Of a DNA stretch of 64,000 nucleotides, positions 39,701 to 45,700 are shown piece by piece. Source of the DNA: Chlorocebus sabaeus (Eukaryota > Chordata > Mammalia > Primates > Cercopithecidae); assembly GCF_047675955.1 (NCBI RefSeq), contig NC_132928.1:47176889-47240888 (forward strand), given 5' to 3'. Below the pieces are notes generated by a model. The model was not told where the DNA came from. It did not search any database and saw only the letters and a list, made by a program, of their open reading frames with translations. The position numbers were made by a program, and so were the translations under genes. Numbering within the stretch: position 1 is the stretch's first letter; every line of letters begins with the position of its first letter.

Positions 39701-42700
39701 GACTTTTTATTTTGTAGAGAGGCTCTGTCAATGAGCTATGAAAATGGATTATGAAACCCTTGATGAATATGGCTTTCAGAAGCCAAGGAGCAACTCCAGG
39801 AAGGATCCTTTCCTTCATTGAGTATACTCACCACTTTTCTTCTATAGATTTCATAATATATCCCTGGAGAATTAATAGGGTGGTTGTGGTGACATGACGC
39901 GTGGGAGTGATTTCTTTGATAATAGGGGCATCACACTGCAGCATTTCTTCTAGAAAATGCAAGAGAGAAAAGAAGCCATAATCCTCATCTACCATTTCTG
40001 AGATAGCTGGTGGTTTTTTTATCTTAGAGTCTCACAGCCCCCATTTTCAATCTGGCTAGACTCTGATCCCGCCATAGTTTGTTTGAAAATCTCCAAAGCA
40101 TATTTGAAATGTTATGGTCAAATGCATTTGTAAACCAAAAGCTTTTCCTCATTTAGTTTCATTCAAATTTTGAGGATGAGTGCTTAAGGGGAAAGAAATT
40201 TTCAAAGGACTTATTTCTGCAGCTGGTTTGAAAATTTCAGATTTAGAGAGAGAGAAGAAGGATTATAGTTAGATTGCTGGGCAGATGGGGAATCCAAGAT
40301 TCCAGGTAAGTATTGTGAGGGCAGTATGGTTCTCCAGTTGTTCAGAAACTTGTGTTCATTAATGAGACTTGAAAATAATCAAAGATAGGATGTGAACACT
40401 CTTCCTCTTCTAGCTCATTCAAAATATTATACAGATCTCAACATCCTGAGATCAACAAATAAATATTGCTTACAAATAAAGATTTGCTAATTTGACCTAT
40501 TTTTCTATATTTTCTATATTCATAAAAATTTATTTTCTTATCTTGGTTTACTACAAGCAAAAACCAAACACACAAAAATACCATCTGTGACAAAACAGGA
40601 GGCTTTATCTTCACTGCTTTGCATTACTTGCAACTTCTGCTTTTAGACAAGATTTTATTTACCATATTTACCCTCCCACCTTAGGAAACAATATAAGACA
40701 CAACTTATGAAACAAAGATTTTCAGGCATACAGTTCTCCTTCCCAGTACAACTCTCTTCACAGTTCATGGGTGGTGGATACTCTACCTTTGTAGGCAGTT
40801 AACTCTTGCTTTTTGTATCTAACTTCAGGCTAGTTGGTTTAATGGTCAAATGACTTGAATTTGAATTCAAGTTCTACCAAGTGTACAAGCTAGTTAACTT
40901 TTCTGTGTTTCCTTTTCTTCATTAGTAAAGTGGAGCTGCCTATCCCTATATAACAGGGATTAAATAAAATTCTATTTTTAGAATTAAATAAAATTAAATG
41001 AAATGAGAGGATACATGTGAAAGTATCTTAGACTTGGCTCCTTTTACTAGTGATATAGTTTGACTCTGTGTCCCCACCTAAATCTCACCTTGAATTGTAA
41101 TAATCCCCACGTGTCAAGGGCAGGACCAGGTGGAGATAATTGAATCACGGGGGTGATTTCCCCCATGCTGTTTCAGTGATAGTGGGTGAGTTCTCATGAG
41201 ATCTGATGGTTTTACAAGGGCTTCCCCCTTCGCTGGGCACTCATTATGTCTCTTGCCACCCTGTAAAGAGGTGCTTTCCACCATGACTGAAAGTTTCCTG
41301 AGGCCCCCCCAGCCATGTGGAACTGTGAGTCAATTAAACCTCTTTTCTTTATAAATTACCCAGTCTCAGGTATTTCTTCATAGCAGTATGAGAATGGACT
41401 AATACAGTAAATTGGTACTGGGAGTTGGGCTGCACCCTGCAAAGCCACAAGGGTGGAGCTGCCCAAGGCTGTGGGAGCCCACCTATTGTATCAGTGTGAC
41501 CTGGATGTGAGATATGAAGTCAAAGGAAATCATTTTGGAACTTTAAGGTTTAATGACTGCCCTACTGGATTCTGGACTTGCATGGGAACTGAGTTCCTTT
41601 GTTTGGGCCAATTTCTCCCATTTGGAATGGGTGTATTAACCCAATGCCTGTATCTCCATTGTTTCTAGAAGTAACTAAGTTGCTTTCGATTTTACAGGCT
41701 CATAGGCAGAAGGGACTTGCCTTATCTCAGATGAGACTTTGGAGTTGGACTTAATGCTGGAATGAGTTAAGACTTTGGGGGAATGTTGGAAGGGCATGAG
41801 TGTGTTTTGAAATGTGAGAACATGAGATTTGGGAGGGGCTAGGGGTGGAGTGATGTGGTTTGGCTCTGTGTACCCCACCCAAATCTTACCTTGAATTGTA
41901 ATAATCCCCACGTGTCAAGGGCAGGACCAGGTGGAGATAATTGAATCATAGGGATGATTTCCCCCATGCTGTTCTCATGATAGTGAGTGAGTTCTCATGA
42001 GATCTGATGATTTTACTAGGGGCTTCCCCCTTCATTTGGCACTCATTCTCTCTCTTGCTGCTCCATGAAGAGGTGCCTTCTGCCATGATTGTAAGTTTCC
42101 TGAGTCCTCCCCAGCCATGTGGAACTGTGAGTCAGTCAATCCTCTTTTCTTTATAAATTACTCAGTCTCAGGAATTTCTTCACAGCAGTGTGAGAACAGA
42201 GTAATACAACTTGTATTAAGACTTTGGATTTATTTTTACTGTTCTCTGCTTTTGCCTTCCCTCTTAATCTGTCTCAATATTGCCCCATGTGGCTGCTGCT
42301 CTGTACCACTCTCTCTGGGGGCTCAGACGAGACAGGTTATTCTCTTAAGATACTAAAGAGAGAGAAAAAACAGGATCAGAAGAGGATGCATACCAGGAGA
42401 GAGTTGGCCTTGGAAGAAAGTCTTGATTACGTTTTCTATGAGAGACTTGCAAATCTTTTCACTGGTCTCCATACTGATCTTCTGTACAGCTATGAGGAAT
42501 TGCAATGGGCTTTCAGCCTTCCGTTCTTTGAGGAACTCCCTGAAGAACTCCAAGTGCTGTGTATTTAAGAGGACTTCTGTCAAGTTTCTGGAAAACAAGA
42601 AAGCATCTTTGGTAGAGAGAAAGGAATGATGATTCTGGATTCTGTTTCAATTAGAAAATGTGGAAGGGCATTGCCCAGGCTATAAGACCTTTAGCCATAT

Positions 42701-45700
42701 GTGAAGAGCATTGTGGATGGATTGGCTAAATCTGTCTATTTCTTTGGTGATTAACTTGAACTTTTATGTACCGTTTCTAAGCTTGGTCCAATATCTTCCT
42801 TCCCAATGGAAGATGAAGGTAGATATTTTAACGGGGACAATTTTTTCAAGGGAATTCTCTTTTTACATTATGGATTCAAAACAACTCCTAATTAGCAGTC
42901 ATTTCTGTGAGGTGGAGCATGATTAGCAGTTTTCAATTAATGATTCTGAATTTTCTTTGCTGATTTCTTCTTTCACTGCTCCTGGAATAAAGGTGCCCCT
43001 AATGTTTCATCCTTAATCTTCTATTCTTTTGCTTTATGGTTTTTCCTGGGAAATCTGTGCCTCCTCTGTGATTTCAATTTTTATTGATATGAGGAAGTGA
43101 TTTTAAATTTTATTGATATAGTGAATTTATATCTCCAGTTCCCATGAGCTCCACTTCTGCATTTCAACTGCCCACATCAAACCTCATCTTTATGTTATAA
43201 TTATTATTTAAACCTCTCTACATACACCCACATCTTGACCAACAACTTCTTCCTTTATACACCTATTTCATTAAGTATAATGTTAGCCATAGATTTTTAA
43301 TAGATGCCCTTTATCAGAATGAGATAATTCCCTTCTATTCTAATTTTATTGAGAGTTTTAAAAGTCACACGTGTGTGTTGGATTTTGTAAAAGCCTTTTT
43401 TTCTACATCAACTGAGATAATCATGTGAATTTCTCCCCCCCTTATTTTATTAATGTGGTGTATTAACTGGTTTTTGCATTCCTTGTATTCCTAGGATAAA
43501 TTCCACTTGGTAACCCAGGCTGGAGTACAGTGACATGAATACAGCTCACTGCAGCCTTGACCTCCCAGGCTCAAGTGATCTCCCCGCTTAGCCCCCAAGT
43601 AGCTGTAACTACAGGCGTGCACCACCATTCCCCGCTAATAATGTTTGCTTTTTTTTTTTTTTTTTTTTTGTAGAGGTGGAGTTTCACCATGTTGCCCAGG
43701 CTTGCGTTAAACTCCTGAGCTCAAGCAATCTGCCCACCTCGGCTTCCCATAGTGCTGAGATTATAGGCATGAGCCACCATGCCTGTCCACTGATCTTTTT
43801 TATATATTGCTGGATTTGATTTGCTAATATTGTATGGAAGGTTTTCATTAGAAACTAGAAGGAGTATTGGTCTGTGGTTTTCTTTTCTTATGACGTCTTT
43901 GGTCTGGCTTTGGGATCAGGAAAATACTGGCTTCATAGAAAAGTTAGCAAGTGTTCCTTCTTTCTCTGTTTCCTCAAAGAGTTCATGGATTATTGACATT
44001 ATTTATCCTTTAAATATTTCATAGAGTTCTCCAGTGAAGCTGTCTGTGCCTGAGTGTTTCTATGTGAGAAAATTTTAAATTACTAATTTGATTTTTTTCT
44101 TATTATAGATTTATTAACATTTTCTACTTTTCCTTGAAAAGTAGCTAGCTTTTTTCAATGATTTGGGTGTTTCTAGACATTTATATATTGCATATATTGC
44201 ATCTAAGTTGCCTAGTTTGTTTCTTGCGTTTCCTTACAATCTTATTAATTTCTGCAGGGCAGTGATTATATGCCCCCTTTAAACCCAGATTTTGATTATC
44301 TGTGTCATCTTTTTTCCCCTGGTCAATACATCTTACAGTTTAACAATTTTATTGATCTCTACAAAGAATTAACTTATTTACCTGGATTTTCTATGTTTTT
44401 CTCTTTATTTTATGTACTACACACTAGCAGTTATTATTAATTTTCTTTGAGTTTAGTTTAAATGTATAATCTCACTACTTTTGGTATCATTGTTTCTAAT
44501 GTGAAATAAACTTTAATCTTGCTGTAGTTCCATTGAATATATGTTCTTTTTCTCCTGTAGCACTGAAGATTTTTCTGTCTTTATATTTCAACAGTTTGAT
44601 TATGATGTGTCTATGTGTGGATCTCTATGACTCTTGTCAACTTAAATCTGTTATTGATTGCCTCCAGTAAATTTTTCATTTCAGTTATGTACTTTTCAAC
44701 TCCAGATTTTTTCATTATATTTTATAATTTCTATCTCATTATTGATATTCTATATTTGATTAATTATCATCATACTTTCCTTTAATTCTTTAGACATGAT
44801 TTTCTTTAGTTTTTTGAACCTATTGCTTGGAAGTCTTTAGTCCAACATCTGAATTACCCTAGAGTTTCTGTTGACTGCCTTTATTCTCCCTGTGGATGGA
44901 CCATACTTTCCTGGGATTTTGTTTGTGTGTGTGTCTTATAATTTTTTGTTTAAAGTTGAATTTGGGATAATATATTATCGCAATCCTGGAGTCTGAATTT
45001 ACACCCCATCCCTCATCCACCAAAGGTTGCTGCTGTTGATGGTTTTGTTTGCTTTTTATATTTTGTTTTTTGTTAAATGTCTTACTTGGGCTAGTTCTGT
45101 GGCGTATATCTCCCCTGAAGTGTGTGGCTACTAAAGTGTCTGCTCAGTTTTTTCTCTTTTTAATTCTTAATTTTCTTTTTTATACTAGTTTTCAGGGCCT
45201 TATGATAACCCAACGATAAATAGATCACTGGGTTCCTCTTTGGTCTCCCTTGAGCGCATCTGCACAGCATTTGCACAGTCCCTTGGGAATATCTTGCTCC
45301 CAGATTTCCCTTTTTTACTTTTAAATGTTTTACTGCTTGCCGAACTAGTATCACTGCCTTAAGTGGCCTCCCAATTTTTGGGCCACGAGGCTTACTATTG
45401 GTTTTGACAGTGCTCCTGGTCATTGGCTTTTTTTGTGGAGCTCCAGACCATATCAGTGCCCTCTGCTGGCAGCAAGACGGCTGGTACTCATGACTATGAA
45501 GCTTGTTGGTGATCTGAGTGATTACAAGTTAAAATGGCACAGATTACACTATTCTTATTGAGGTTTGGTAGTTTTCTTGGATGAGCAATTTTCTATTTGT
45601 TATATGCCTTCAGTTAATTTACAGAGTTCTGAAATTCTTTTTGACAGGCTTTCCCAGTTTTACTTTTATGGAGAGACTACTTACAAGGTTCTTGCTCTAC

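Larger units (their letters stand above)
41051..42208 (+). mobile_element. MSTA/THE1-type MaLR element with both LTRs
   Basis: The 5' LTR (41051-41406) and 3' LTR (41851-42208) are close copies: both have gtaataatccccacgtgtca agggcaggaccaggtggaga taattgaatca and ttctttataaatta. About 444 bp of internal sequence lie between them, far shorter than a full internal region, with no coding capacity. Flanks actag (41046-41050) and acttg (42209-42213) fit a 5-bp TSD with one change. These elements are non-autonomous relatives of ERVL. Confidence 0.95.

Noticed and set aside
42224..42568. 114-codon plus-strand frame
   Set aside because: It is antisense to the RGS22 exon at 42394-42587; a shadow frame.
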